This document shows, piece after piece, positions 1 to 8,608 of a DNA stretch of 64,000 bases. Each line of letters starts with the position of its first letter. Position 1 is the stretch's first letter. The position numbers were made by a program, and so were the translations under genes. A model generated the notes under the pieces. It was not told the DNA's origin. It saw nothing but the letters and a program-made list of their open reading frames with translations, and ran no database searches. Origin of the DNA: Pseudobdellovibrionaceae bacterium (GTDB lineage: Bacteria; Bdellovibrionota; Bdellovibrionia; Bdellovibrionales; UBA1609); assembly GCA_030591685.1 (NCBI GenBank), contig JAUVAX010000002.1, forward strand, positions 62,001 to 126,000, read 5' to 3'.

Positions 1-1
1 G

Positions 2-526
2 GGGAGCCTAAAAGAGGACCTCCCCCTTGTGCATTACTCATTGAGGCACGCCTTTTCACAAATCCAAAGATCCTTTGAGGGCATCCATGCAAATTTAGAA
101 GTTCCAGTCATTGGTTGGATTTTCAAATACCCTATTCGTTGGTTAAGTCGTTTTAATCGCTTTGACTCGGCCATTAGCGATAGTTTAGGGACTGAGGTTG
201 TTAAAATATACACTCAAGATAGCGCTCAACGGGATCGTTTAACGAGTGGTATATATATACCCACGGAGACGAGTGAAGCTCTTGGGTTTCAGGAGCAAGC
301 GTTTAAAGCAACTATGGCCTCAAAGCCCATTGTTAAAAAAATAAAGAAAGCCATGAGGGCCAAGCAGCTTAAAAAGGGCAGTATAACAGACGCCCTTAAA
401 GACGCAGTGAGTCAATCAATTATTACAAGCGACGAGATGCAAGCCCTTAAAAGGGCCGAGGAGCTTTGTTTTGAGGCCATCCAGGTGGATTGTTTTACTG
501 AAGAGGAGTACGTCTCTCGCGTGTAG
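2..526 (+). CDS. fadE: Acyl-CoA dehydrogenase, FadE type, C-terminal part (5' end outside window)
   Basis: The frame is open from base 2, so only the last ~174 codons are present; an internal GTG at 29 is not a likely start. The sequence matches the C-terminal region of long FadE-type acyl-CoA dehydrogenases (the DUF1974 part): a segment around FNRFDSAISD followed by RDRLTSGIYIP, and near the end a helical stretch where DEMQALKRAEE matches the family's usual ending. FadE catalyses the first, FAD-dependent step of fatty-acid beta-oxidation. The catalytic and FAD-binding domains lie upstream and cannot be checked. No terminator is obvious after the stop. Confidence 0.8.
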   Translation, partial: GSLKEDLPLVHYSLRHAFSQIQRSFEGIHANLEVPVIGWIFKYPIRWLSRFNRFDSAISDSLGTEVVKIYTQDSAQRDRLTSGIYIPTETSEALGFQEQAFKATMASKPIVKKIKKAMRAKQLKKGSITDALKDAVSQSIITSDEMQALKRAEELCFEAIQVDCFTEEEYVSRV

Positions 527-657
527 AGAGAAGCGCGTAATATAAGTAAACTTAAAAAGGTCACTTAGTTATAGATTTGACATATTTTTGTTGATCTTTA
601 GGCTCAAGTTCATTAAAACTCATTGGGTTAAATGAACAATAATATTGAGGCTATAAT

Positions 658-918
658 ATGAAAAAAGATATCCATCCAGATCTTAGAGAAGTCGTTTTTC
701 ACGATGTTTCCTGTGATTTTAAATACAAAACACTATCTACAGTTCGAACTAAACACGTTACCGACTGGGAAGATGGCAAAGAATACCCCTTAGTAAAGGT
801 TGATATTTCAAGTGCTTCACATCCCTTTTATACGGGTCAACAACGAATTATAGACACAGAAGGCCGAGCCGAGAAATTTAAGAAAAAATTTGGTTCGCGC
901 ATGTCTAAAAGAAACTAA
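658..918 (+). CDS. rpmE2: 50S ribosomal protein L31, type B
   Basis: 86 residues. It begins [16 protein letters not shown] and carries the L31 signature HPFYTGQQ, then a basic tail with a KKFGSR segment. Only one cysteine (in VSCDF) is present, so the CxxC zinc ligands of the zinc-binding form are absent. Together with the length this makes it the type B, zinc-independent form. Type B L31 often replaces the zinc form under zinc limitation; whether this genome has the other form cannot be seen. The gene stands alone and is followed by a strong terminator at 944-972. Confidence 0.93.
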   Translation: MKKDIHPDLREVVFHDVSCDFKYKTLSTVRTKHVTDWEDGKEYPLVKVDISSASHPFYTGQQRIIDTEGRAEKFKKKFGSRMSKRN

Positions 919-943
919 CAGTACTTTTAAAATTCAAAGATTT

Positions 944-972
944 AAGCCAGGCTTTTTGCTTGGCTTTTTTTT
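944..972 (+). terminator. Rho-independent terminator after rpmE2
   Basis: Stem AAGCCAGGC (944-952) pairs with GCTTGGCTT (958-966) with one G-T pair and a TTTTT loop, and runs into a T tract to 972. It sits 25 bp after the rpmE2 stop. Confidence 0.85.
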
Positions 973-1095
973 GTCCGAAAACCTCAAACATTATTCGTTT
1001 TTCGAACCTCTATACAGTAGAGTTCGCTAAAAAGTGCCCTCTTGGGCTTGGCCTGAATATTTCATAGAGCTAAAGGTTAAGTTGAATAATAAAAA

Positions 1096-1989
1096 ATGAG
1101 TGAGGCACTTATGGCAAAAAAATCATTACTTATCGCAACACTTCCATGGCTTGGGGTTTCACTAAGCGGTGAGGAGTATATTTACTTAACTCATTTGTCT
1201 GAAAACTGTTCGCTAGAAAACTTACCTCGTCTGATAAAAGCAGAGGGTTTAAAACAAAAGTTAAGAGATGAAAAAAAATGGTGGGTACAGGCTCAAGGGT
1301 TCATCGACGGCATAGAAAAGTTAGGAGTCTCTTATACCTTGTTTAACGACCCCGACTACCCAAAGGGCTTTAAGCTGCTAGAGAACCCGCCTTTGATTTT
1401 AACCTATTTGGGGCTGCCCTGCTGGAAGTCATTACAGCTTTTGGCCGTAGTGGGGTCTCGTCAACCTCAAGCGCAAACGATGATTTGGTTAGATGAGGAT
1501 TTAGGACACTTTTTAACCACCTATGATATAGCTACAATTAGTGGGGGCGCTCGGGGGGTAGACCAAAAAGTACACCAAGTGAGTATAAGGGCCTCTTGCC
1601 CCACGATTTGTTTTTTGCCCTCAGGGCTTGGTGATATGTATCCAAAGTCACTCATCAACTGGCATCACCATATCATTGAGCAAGGGGGGGCAGTGGTGTC
1701 GCAGTTTTCCCCGTTTCAGCCGATGTATAAATCTCAGTTTCACGCTCGCAATCGTTTAATCGCGGGACTTTCAGATTATATGCTGATCGCAGAGGCAAAA
1801 CGAAAAAGTGGTAGTTTAATGACGGCAAGAATTGCCTTAGACCTGGGGCGACCCATTGGGGTTCTCCCTTGCTCGCCTGTTGGTGATACAGGGCAAGGGG
1901 GGCTTGACCTTATATATGATGGGGCTCAAATGATACGGGACTACAAAGACTTATACTTATCTATGGGTCGAGAGGGATACTGTTACTGA
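1096..1989 (+). CDS. dprA: DNA-processing protein DprA
   Basis: 297 residues. DprA loads RecA onto incoming single-stranded DNA in natural transformation. The Rossmann-like core is clear: VGSRQP (119-124), SGGARGVD (149-156), FHARNRLIAGLS (215-226) and SGSLMTA (238-244). The N-terminal ~70 residues are a weak SAM-like region, and the protein ends soon after the core, so the C-terminal winged-helix domain of many DprA proteins is missing. An in-frame ATG at 1111 has a better Shine-Dalgarno (GTGAGG, 6 bp upstream) and may be the real start. The 3' end overlaps the convergent lptF-like gene by 7 bp. Confidence 0.88.
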   Translation: MSEALMAKKSLLIATLPWLGVSLSGEEYIYLTHLSENCSLENLPRLIKAEGLKQKLRDEKKWWVQAQGFIDGIEKLGVSYTLFNDPDYPKGFKLLENPPLILTYLGLPCWKSLQLLAVVGSRQPQAQTMIWLDEDLGHFLTTYDIATISGGARGVDQKVHQVSIRASCPTICFLPSGLGDMYPKSLINWHHHIIEQGGAVVSQFSPFQPMYKSQFHARNRLIAGLSDYMLIAEAKRKSGSLMTARIALDLGRPIGVLPCSPVGDTGQGGLDLIYDGAQMIRDYKDLYLSMGREGYCY

Positions 1990-3095
1990 GTAAAAATTTT
2001 ATACCGAGTTGAGGCTAAGGCTAGAAATATAATATTTGGCACCCATACCCCAATAATCGGGGGGATTGTCCCTTTTTTAGAGAGCCCCTCAAAGGTAACA
2101 TAGAGTATCCAGTAGGCCACGATGAGTGTGATTGAGAGGACTACTCCGTTTGATTTCCCCTGCCGGCTATTTGTTCGAATGCCAAAAGCTATCCCCACAA
2201 GAGAAAAAGAGAAACATGCAAAGGCCAGGGCCCACCGGCGGTAGAGTTCGGTTTCAAACCTCAGCGTTTGCTTTTTAGTTTTAAGTGACCCCCCCATAAG
2301 GAGTCGTTTAATGTCTTTTGATGAATGAGAAAGGGGGGACTTGCGGGCCTCTCTAATGGGGGCGTTGTCGAATAAATTTATATCATACGAATTAAAGTCT
2401 ATTTTAGTGTGTGAACTAAGGTCTGTTTTATGAATGTTGCCATTAGTAAGAAGTAGCTGGCTTTTTAATTTAGATTTTGAGTTATCAGAAAATATTTGCC
2501 CCGTTTTAGCAATAACTGTAATAGGGGATTTAGGGTTTCTCTCATCAAAGATAAATACTTTACGTAACTCACCCGATTCAGTGTCAACGTCATTGGCATA
2601 AATAACCATGTCGTAAAAGCCTTCTGAAAATACGCCGGCTTTAATATTCACACTGGCTTTTATATTTTTTAAATTATGTATAAGGACCTCAAAGGCTCTA
2701 TTTCCCCAGGGGGCGAGTTCAAAGGAAACCTGAATAGAGGCAAGGGTCGTTAAGAGCGCAAGTATAAGAGCCGGAAGGCTTAAGTGTATAGTGTTGAGGC
2801 CCAGCGACTTAAAGGCTACAATTTCAGAGTCTGAGCTAAACCGACCATAGGTTAGAAGTATTGCAAACAGTAAACTCATTGGGAAGAGTATGGGTAAAAA
2901 ACTAATAGTCATAAAAGACATCATTGAGAAAACGGCTACGGGGTCTACCCCATGTACTAGGACAAATTCTGTGAGTCGTAAAATTTGAAACATAAGTAAA
3001 ACAAAAATAAAAACGACAAGGCCTATTAAAAAACTAGGGAGCATTTCAAAAAATAAATATTTTAATGCAAGCTTTGCTCTCCAAACGTCAAACAA
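1983..3095 (-). CDS. lptF: LptF/LptG family permease (YjgP/YjgQ)
   Basis: 370 residues. LptF/LptG permeases form the inner-membrane part of the LptB2FG machine that extracts lipopolysaccharide for transport to the outer membrane. The layout fits: hydrophobic helices near 15-37, 55-78 and 98-120, a periplasmic beta-rich domain of about 130 residues, then three C-terminal helices from about 285. The start is TTG with AGGA about 7 bp upstream. F versus G cannot be settled from sequence alone. The neighbour is kdsA, also an LPS gene, 26 bp upstream on the same strand, so the two probably form an operon. Confidence 0.82.
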   Translation of the reverse strand: MFDVWRAKLALKYLFFEMLPSFLIGLVVFIFVLLMFQILRLTEFVLVHGVDPVAVFSMMSFMTISFLPILFPMSLLFAILLTYGRFSSDSEIVAFKSLGLNTIHLSLPALILALLTTLASIQVSFELAPWGNRAFEVLIHNLKNIKASVNIKAGVFSEGFYDMVIYANDVDTESGELRKVFIFDERNPKSPITVIAKTGQIFSDNSKSKLKSQLLLTNGNIHKTDLSSHTKIDFNSYDINLFDNAPIREARKSPLSHSSKDIKRLLMGGSLKTKKQTLRFETELYRRWALAFACFSFSLVGIAFGIRTNSRQGKSNGVVLSITLIVAYWILYVTFEGLSKKGTIPPIIGVWVPNIIFLALASTRYKIFTQ

Positions 3096-3121
3096 GTTTT
3101 ATCCTAGTGCATTGGGTGGGG

Positions 3122-4018
3122 TTATAAAGTAAAGGTTCCCACGTTTTCAGGCTTTCCGATGGCTTTTCTTACATTTTGGGCCATTTTTATCATGTTTTCA
3201 TAATATTTAAGGTCTAGCTGGCTGGCGGCATCGCATTTAGCAGACATGGGGTCAGGGTGAGTCTCTATAAACAGGGCATCAGCACCCGCAGCCACAGCGG
3301 CCATAGTTAGGTGGGGAACAAATCGAGGTTCTCCTCCGGCAGGGTCCGCACTTGAGATCCCGTACAGTCTAATGACATGAGTGGCATCAAAACACGCAGG
3401 AACCCCAAGCTCTTGCATGATTGGTATGGCTCTCATATCGGCGATAAGCCGATTATAACCAAAGCATGTTCCTCTGTCGGTGAGTAAGATATTTTTATTT
3501 CCTGTAGATCTAATTTTACTAATAACTCCAGAGAGTGTTTCTGGGGCTAAAAACTGCCCTTTTTTAACATTTATAGCCTTGCCTGTTTCGCCACAGGCAA
3601 TGGCCATGGAGGTTTGTTGGCACATATAAGCGGGGATTTGTAAAACATCAACATACTCGGCAACAGTGGGGACGTCCTCAACCCTATGTACATCGGTTAA
3701 TATGGGGATGCCAAATTCTTTACGAACTCCAGCGAGGATTTTTAGGCCTTCATCGGCTAAAGGGCCTTTCCAGTTTTTTTCAGACCCTCGGTTGTCTTTT
3801 TCATAAGAGCTTTTAAAAATAAGACCTATTCCGAGCCTCTGAGTAATGTCGACAAGTTGTCGAGCCGTGTTCATAATAAGCTCTTTGCTATCAATGACAC
3901 AGGGGCCAGAAATAATGGCAAGGTCCTTGCCCGAGCCCACTTCAATTTTGGTGTTTCCGGACTCTACAGTGAAACTGCGGGAGGGGAGCTCTATTGTTTC
4001 AATTCGTTTGTTTTCCAT
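3122..4018 (-). CDS. kdsA: 3-deoxy-8-phosphooctulonate synthase (KDO-8-P synthase)
   Basis: 298 residues. It condenses phosphoenolpyruvate with arabinose-5-phosphate to make KDO-8-phosphate, the precursor of the LPS inner core. Recognisable parts are ISGPCVIDS (36-44), KDNRGS, PILTDVH, LLTDRG, CFDATHV and IETHPDP. Cys40 in GPCVID is the position of the metal ligand in metal-dependent KdsA enzymes (metal-independent ones have Asn), so this is probably the metal-dependent class. Length is slightly above the usual 280 because of an N-terminal extension. GGAG precedes the ATG. It lies directly upstream of the lptF-like gene. Confidence 0.93.
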   Translation of the reverse strand: MENKRIETIELPSRSFTVESGNTKIEVGSGKDLAIISGPCVIDSKELIMNTARQLVDITQRLGIGLIFKSSYEKDNRGSEKNWKGPLADEGLKILAGVRKEFGIPILTDVHRVEDVPTVAEYVDVLQIPAYMCQQTSMAIACGETGKAINVKKGQFLAPETLSGVISKIRSTGNKNILLTDRGTCFGYNRLIADMRAIPIMQELGVPACFDATHVIRLYGISSADPAGGEPRFVPHLTMAAVAAGADALFIETHPDPMSAKCDAASQLDLKYYENMIKMAQNVRKAIGKPENVGTFTL

Positions 4019-4198
4019 ATATATTCTCCGAGTATTTAGCCACCTTAGTTTGATTCCTGTATAAAATCAATGAGCCAAACGGGAGTATTTTAATGTTATT
4101 AACGCTGCGCGCTTAGAGGGAACATTCAGGGTCCTAAAAATATAGAAAACTAAGAAGTTGAATTGACCTAAAAACTATCAGCTATAATAATATCATTC

Positions 4199-4900
4199 AT
4201 GAGAAGCTTAATAATAACAGACAACTTTGATGAACTGAAATACATAAAAGCCCTTTTTTCTAAACTAGGGTTGCCTCTAGAGGCGGCAACGACCTTGCAG
4301 CTCGTGCCAAACATACTTTCAAATTTTAAGCCAAATATTATAATAGTTTCAGGCCAGAGCAAAAAAATAAATGGCATAGAGACTGTTGAAAATTTAGACA
4401 GTAAAAATAAAGGTTATAAATTTATTTACTTAAAAAGTTTAACAGCTAAAATTGATGACCGATTTCAAATTGTAGATGTTCTTTTGGATTCACCGGTGAG
4501 CCCTAAAGGGCTGATTAAAGCACTTGTTAAAGTGTCTGATTATGATGTGAAAACTCTCGAACAAAAGCTCAGCACTTCAGAGAACTCCTCAGAGCCCAGG
4601 GAGAGCGACCGCTACCCATCAGTACTCAGTGAAGAGCCAACGGAGTACTCTAAGCAGTTTGTAGAGGGTCGATCTATGGATTATAATTTTTTAAAGAGCA
4701 ACAAAGACGAAAGAAAATTACGATATGATGAAATTTTAAAAAACTTAAAGCCCATTAACAAATCATCCCATTTTGAGGTTGATAAAATTAAAAAATCTAT
4801 AAAAGAAAATCAGTCTGAAGAGGTCTCAGAAGAAGAACACTCAATAAATGAGCAAAAAAAATTATTCGTTGATTCGTTATTTTCAAAAAAAGACAAGTAA
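4199..4900 (+). CDS. Degenerate receiver-like protein of unknown function
   Basis: 233 residues. Residues 1-115 follow the alternating beta/alpha pattern of a response-regulator receiver (LIITDNFDELKYI, then NIIIVSG), but the phospho-acceptor position is Ser51 and the usual Lys-Pro near the end is replaced (DSPVSPKG). It is therefore probably not phosphorylated. The rest is charged and probably unstructured, with a helical motif RYDEILKNLKP near 178-188. No Shine-Dalgarno is visible; a TATAAT-like box at 4183-4188 lies so close to the ATG that translation could be leaderless. It ends one base before the convergent receiver/J-domain gene. No family recognised beyond the receiver fold. Confidence 0.7.
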   Translation: MRSLIITDNFDELKYIKALFSKLGLPLEAATTLQLVPNILSNFKPNIIIVSGQSKKINGIETVENLDSKNKGYKFIYLKSLTAKIDDRFQIVDVLLDSPVSPKGLIKALVKVSDYDVKTLEQKLSTSENSSEPRESDRYPSVLSEEPTEYSKQFVEGRSMDYNFLKSNKDERKLRYDEILKNLKPINKSSHFEVDKIKKSIKENQSEEVSEEEHSINEQKKLFVDSLFSKKDK

Positions 4901-4901
4901 T

Positions 4902-6845
4902 TCACTTAATTTTTTTAAATATTTTTGTAACGGCATCAAGAGCCGTTAGGTCAAACAATAGAGTTTTCACCCCAATGCCGTCTTTCACCTTTGTATGAAA
5001 TCGTGAGCGTTCTCTTTTTGCTGGTATGTGTTTGGGGTCTAAAGAGATAGCTTGTGTAAAACACTTATAGGCTCTATCCCTATCACGAGACATTAACAGC
5101 AATAATCCCTTAGAGTAAAAGTAATTAGCACTATGGCGATCCTCTGTTGGTACTTCATTTAACAACCCTAAGCACTGAGTATGTAGCTTTTCTTTGCTTT
5201 CTTTAGTGTAACCTTTTTTTATTACGGCCCAGACATAGTAAATATTTATATCTGAACTCTTCTCTTTGGATTCAAAGATTTCCTTGAAAATCTTGTAGGA
5301 CTCCTTGTATCTACGGTTAAGCAGGGCCTTCTTGCCAGAGATAAAAAGGTCTTCGTTATGTATAATTAATTCGGATTGATTAACCTCTAGTTCGTGCAGG
5401 TATTTGCCACGGTTTTCGTCACTTTTAAGAGTCTGGTAGGCCTCAGTCATAAGTGTAAATATTTTTTCGTTAAGTTTAATAAGTTTAGAGGAGGCGTCGC
5501 CTGGAAGTTTATCAGGGTGTAGTATTTTTGCGAGTTCGTGGTAGGATCTTGAGACCTCTTTTGATGGAGTATTAGCATTAACGCCTAAGATCTCAAAATA
5601 GTTTTGAACTAGCATTTGTTTGTAAATAGTTTTATACCGTTTAAATTTATTGCGGTCTTTTGTATTGTCTACTTTTTCTTTTGAAAACTGAAAAACTCTT
5701 AAATTGAGTAAAAAGTAAAGGGCTCGGTGTAGTTCTTTTTCGTACTTGCTGTTTGCGTCCATGAGCTTTTGCAGAGCGGCACTAGAGTCGACGACTTTTA
5801 TGATTTTAGAAAACTTTTTTAAAACAGACTGATGTTCTAGATTTAAGAACTCACTGAAGTGAACCCCTTTTGAAAAACTTTTTTCAAAAAAGGGAGTAAA
5901 AAAAGTTTTCAACCAGGCCGGGGGTATTTTAGAAGAAATAATATCATTTAAGTAAGGTATAAACTGTTCTTTTGTGAGGTAAAACTCTTCAGGGGGAGTG
6001 TCTTCATCAGTGAAATTAATCTCGATAGAAGTGTTTGTTGTGCTTTTACTGAGTCTAATGGCCATTTGTTGTTTTTTTATGAGGCCAATGACGTGTGGAC
6101 TAATGGCATTGATGTCGACGAGGCGCTCACCTAATCTTTTATGAGAGTTATTTTTTAGTATTTGATCAATCTCCTCTCGGCCAGAGAAGCCCATTTCGAT
6201 AAGTAGTGACCCAAAGTATGAATGCTCATCTTTAAGGTTTATGTGAGTCATGTTCCCCTTATGAAAGACAACAGTAAATATTTCACCTTGCCCCATCATA
6301 ACATTTAAAGTTCCGGAGAGAGTTGAGTTTAAAATTAACGAATAAATCCAAGGTAAATCAAAACCGTGTGTAATTTTTGTGTCATTCAATATATTTACGA
6401 GTTCCTTGTTGCTTGGAGGGGGCTTGCTGAATAATTCATAAAGTAGAGAGGTATTATATGATTGGTAGGGTTTTAGGTTATCTTTAATAAGGTTGACGAT
6501 TTTTTGTAAATTTGCGGGTTTTTTAAAAAAACCCAAAGAGGGAACTTTTTGGAGAGCTTTTCTAACGAGCTGCTTATCTTTAAAAACCCCACTCATAAAT
6601 ACAAACACAGCCTCTCCGGCGCACTGAGCGTTTATTTTTTCAGCTAAATCAATACCGTTCATTGTTGGCAACAAGAGGTCTATAATAATAACTTGGAACT
6701 CACTAAATTTGATTTTTTCAAGGGCCTCATTGGGGTGATGAACAAGGGTTGGCTTCATATCAGCTCTTAGCAAAGTCTCGAAAAGTGCCTTACCTTGAGT
6801 TTTGTTATCTTCTACAATGAGAACACTAATATCTTCGCTGCTCAT
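4902..6845 (-). CDS. Response regulator with DUF4388, DnaJ J-domain and TPR region
   Basis: 647 residues in four parts. A receiver at 1-125 keeps the phosphorylation residues (E12/D13, D56, S85, K109-P110). A DUF4388/PATAN-like region covers about 155-270. A J-domain at about 413-485 has the HPD motif at 443-445, within NYFEILGVNA...LHPDK. A tetratricopeptide-like helical region follows at about 495-630. J-domains stimulate Hsp70/DnaK ATPase, so the plausible role is phosphorylation-controlled recruitment of DnaK or a co-chaperone function; the target is unknown. No DNA-binding domain is present. It converges with a pseudo-receiver gene one base away. Confidence 0.85.
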   Translation of the reverse strand: MSSEDISVLIVEDNKTQGKALFETLLRADMKPTLVHHPNEALEKIKFSEFQVIIIDLLLPTMNGIDLAEKINAQCAGEAVFVFMSGVFKDKQLVRKALQKVPSLGFFKKPANLQKIVNLIKDNLKPYQSYNTSLLYELFSKPPPSNKELVNILNDTKITHGFDLPWIYSLILNSTLSGTLNVMMGQGEIFTVVFHKGNMTHINLKDEHSYFGSLLIEMGFSGREEIDQILKNNSHKRLGERLVDINAISPHVIGLIKKQQMAIRLSKSTTNTSIEINFTDEDTPPEEFYLTKEQFIPYLNDIISSKIPPAWLKTFFTPFFEKSFSKGVHFSEFLNLEHQSVLKKFSKIIKVVDSSAALQKLMDANSKYEKELHRALYFLLNLRVFQFSKEKVDNTKDRNKFKRYKTIYKQMLVQNYFEILGVNANTPSKEVSRSYHELAKILHPDKLPGDASSKLIKLNEKIFTLMTEAYQTLKSDENRGKYLHELEVNQSELIIHNEDLFISGKKALLNRRYKESYKIFKEIFESKEKSSDINIYYVWAVIKKGYTKESKEKLHTQCLGLLNEVPTEDRHSANYFYSKGLLLLMSRDRDRAYKCFTQAISLDPKHIPAKRERSRFHTKVKDGIGVKTLLFDLTALDAVTKIFKKIK

Positions 6846-6999
6846 GCTGGACTTTTCGGCAAAATAAAGCCCTAACTTTAAGTATATTCAGATATTTACA
6901 AGCTCACTCGGGGCAGTTGCATTCAAACTATAAATTGTGTATGAATATTATATTCGACAACAACGAAAAGTAACATAATATTTATTTTAGGAGAGTTTT

Positions 7000-7320
7000 A
7001 TGGCAACAAAAAGTATTTCAGACGGTTCCTTTCAGCAGGATGTATTGCAATCATCGGGCCTGACCTTAGTCGACTTTTGGGCTGAATGGTGTGGCCCATG
7101 CAGAGCTTTAGGCCCAAAATTAGAAGAAATCTCAACGGAACTCAGTGAGCAGGTTTCTATCTCGAAAATAAATATTGATGAAAACCCTGAAACTCCGGCT
7201 AAGTACCAAGTGCGCGGGATTCCAACAATGATTTTATTTAAAGATGGTGAAATGGTAGACACCCTAGTAGGTAACCAAACTAAAGACGCTATTATTCAAA
7301 CCATCAACAAATACCTTTAA
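7000..7320 (+). CDS. trxA: Thioredoxin
   Basis: 106 residues, the normal thioredoxin length. Active site W30-C31-G32-P33-C34 and cis-proline P75 in RGIPTMILF are intact. It is a cytoplasmic disulfide reductase supplied by thioredoxin reductase. The ATG is preceded by AGGAG with good spacing. It stands alone, upstream of the convergent mre/rod operon. Confidence 0.95.
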   Translation: MATKSISDGSFQQDVLQSSGLTLVDFWAEWCGPCRALGPKLEEISTELSEQVSISKINIDENPETPAKYQVRGIPTMILFKDGEMVDTLVGNQTKDAIIQTINKYL

Positions 7321-7386
7321 ATAAACAGCCTCGAAGAATTTATATTTTTTTGTAAAAGCGAAAAATTGACCTAAGAGTTTTATAAA

Positions 7387-7400
7387 GGGCTCATGAGCCC
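7387..7400. repeat. 14-bp perfect palindrome in the trxA/rodA gap
   Basis: GGGCTCATGAGCCC lies between the two convergent genes. On the minus strand it is followed by TTTATAAAA, so it could act as a weak terminator for the rodA operon; it could equally be a protein-binding site. Confidence 0.4.
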
Positions 7401-7467
7401 AAACAGGCTTAGGCCTTAATGGTAAGGTTGTTTGATATAAAACGAAGTGGTCGACTGTGGCGAGTGT

Positions 7468-8601
7468 TTAAAATAAATACTTTCTATATGCGACAGATGA
7501 TATCAGTCCAAGCCCCGCCATGGTAGACAACAAGCTTGAGCCTCCGTAGGACAATAGGGGTAGGGGCACTCCAACAATGGGCAGTAACCCAATAACCATG
7601 CCTATGTTAACGGTCACGTGCCAAAAAAGATAAGAAAGAACACCGACTGTAATAAGCGCTCCAAATTTATCACGAGCCTGTCGCGCAATGCGAATCCCCA
7701 TAATATAAAGAATTAAAAACAGTATAAAAGTGGTGAGACTCCCGATAAAACCATGCTCCTCACTTAAGACTGAATAAATAAAATCAGTGTGCCTTTCTGG
7801 TAAAAATTCAAGTTGAGACTGAGTCCCTTTTCGAAAGCCCTTGCCAAGAAAGCGGCCACTTCCTACAGCAATTTTTGACTGAATGCTATTGTAGCCAGTC
7901 CCCCTTGGGTCTCTGCCGGGGTCAATAAATGTGAGGATTCTATTTTTTTGATATTTTTTAATGCCATAGTTCCAGACCACAGGAAGGGCAATCATAGTAA
8001 CAAGTGCCGCTGTCACCAGAAGTGATTTTTTGACTTTAACAAACAAGAGCATACTTAGTGAAATGATACCAATTAAAATAGCCGTTCCTAAATCGGGTTG
8101 TTTAACAGTAAGAATAAAAGGAATAAGGGTAATAACCCCAGGGACGAAGAGATCTTTAAAGCCTAGCCCCCCATATTTTACCCTTTTTGCTAGGTAACCA
8201 GCTAACACTAAAACGATGGCTAATTTTATGGTTTCTGAAGGCTGGTATCTAAAAAAACCTAAATCTAACCATCTTTGTGCCCCGTAATATTTTTTGCCCA
8301 CAAAGGGAACAAATAACATAGCGATCACATTTAAAAAATAAATGGGGTACGCAAGTCGAATAAAAAGCTTGTAGTCTATAAGTGTAACAACAAAATAAAT
8401 GGTCCACCCCACGCTGAGCCACATAATTTGTTGAGTAAAAAGGCGGATTAAGTGGTCAGAGGTGGTCACTCCATGGGTCGCACTATAAAGGTTAATAAGT
8501 CCAATAAGGTTTAAAACAAAAATGACCAAAGCAAAATTAACATCAAACCTTTTAAAAAAAGTTTTCTCTTGGACCTGCATGCCTGTGCTCGAAATTTTCA
8601 T
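7468..8601 (-). CDS. rodA: Rod-shape-determining protein RodA (SEDS glycosyltransferase)
   Basis: 377 residues with about ten hydrophobic helices, typical of SEDS proteins. RodA polymerises lipid II into glycan strands during elongation, with PBP2 as transpeptidase partner. Family features include RYQPSE, QPDLGTA, GTGYNSIQSKIAVGSG and, near the C terminus, PLPLLSYGGSS. It is the last gene of the mreC-mreD-mrdA-rodA operon, 7 bp after mrdA. Confidence 0.94.
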   Translation of the reverse strand: MKISSTGMQVQEKTFFKRFDVNFALVIFVLNLIGLINLYSATHGVTTSDHLIRLFTQQIMWLSVGWTIYFVVTLIDYKLFIRLAYPIYFLNVIAMLFVPFVGKKYYGAQRWLDLGFFRYQPSETIKLAIVLVLAGYLAKRVKYGGLGFKDLFVPGVITLIPFILTVKQPDLGTAILIGIISLSMLLFVKVKKSLLVTAALVTMIALPVVWNYGIKKYQKNRILTFIDPGRDPRGTGYNSIQSKIAVGSGRFLGKGFRKGTQSQLEFLPERHTDFIYSVLSEEHGFIGSLTTFILFLILYIMGIRIARQARDKFGALITVGVLSYLFWHVTVNIGMVIGLLPIVGVPLPLLSYGGSSLLSTMAGLGLISSVAYRKYLF

Positions 8602-8608
8602 GACTCCC

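Noticed and set aside
3846-4064. Plus-strand frames opposite the kdsA start
   Set aside because: Shadows of kdsA with no independent evidence.
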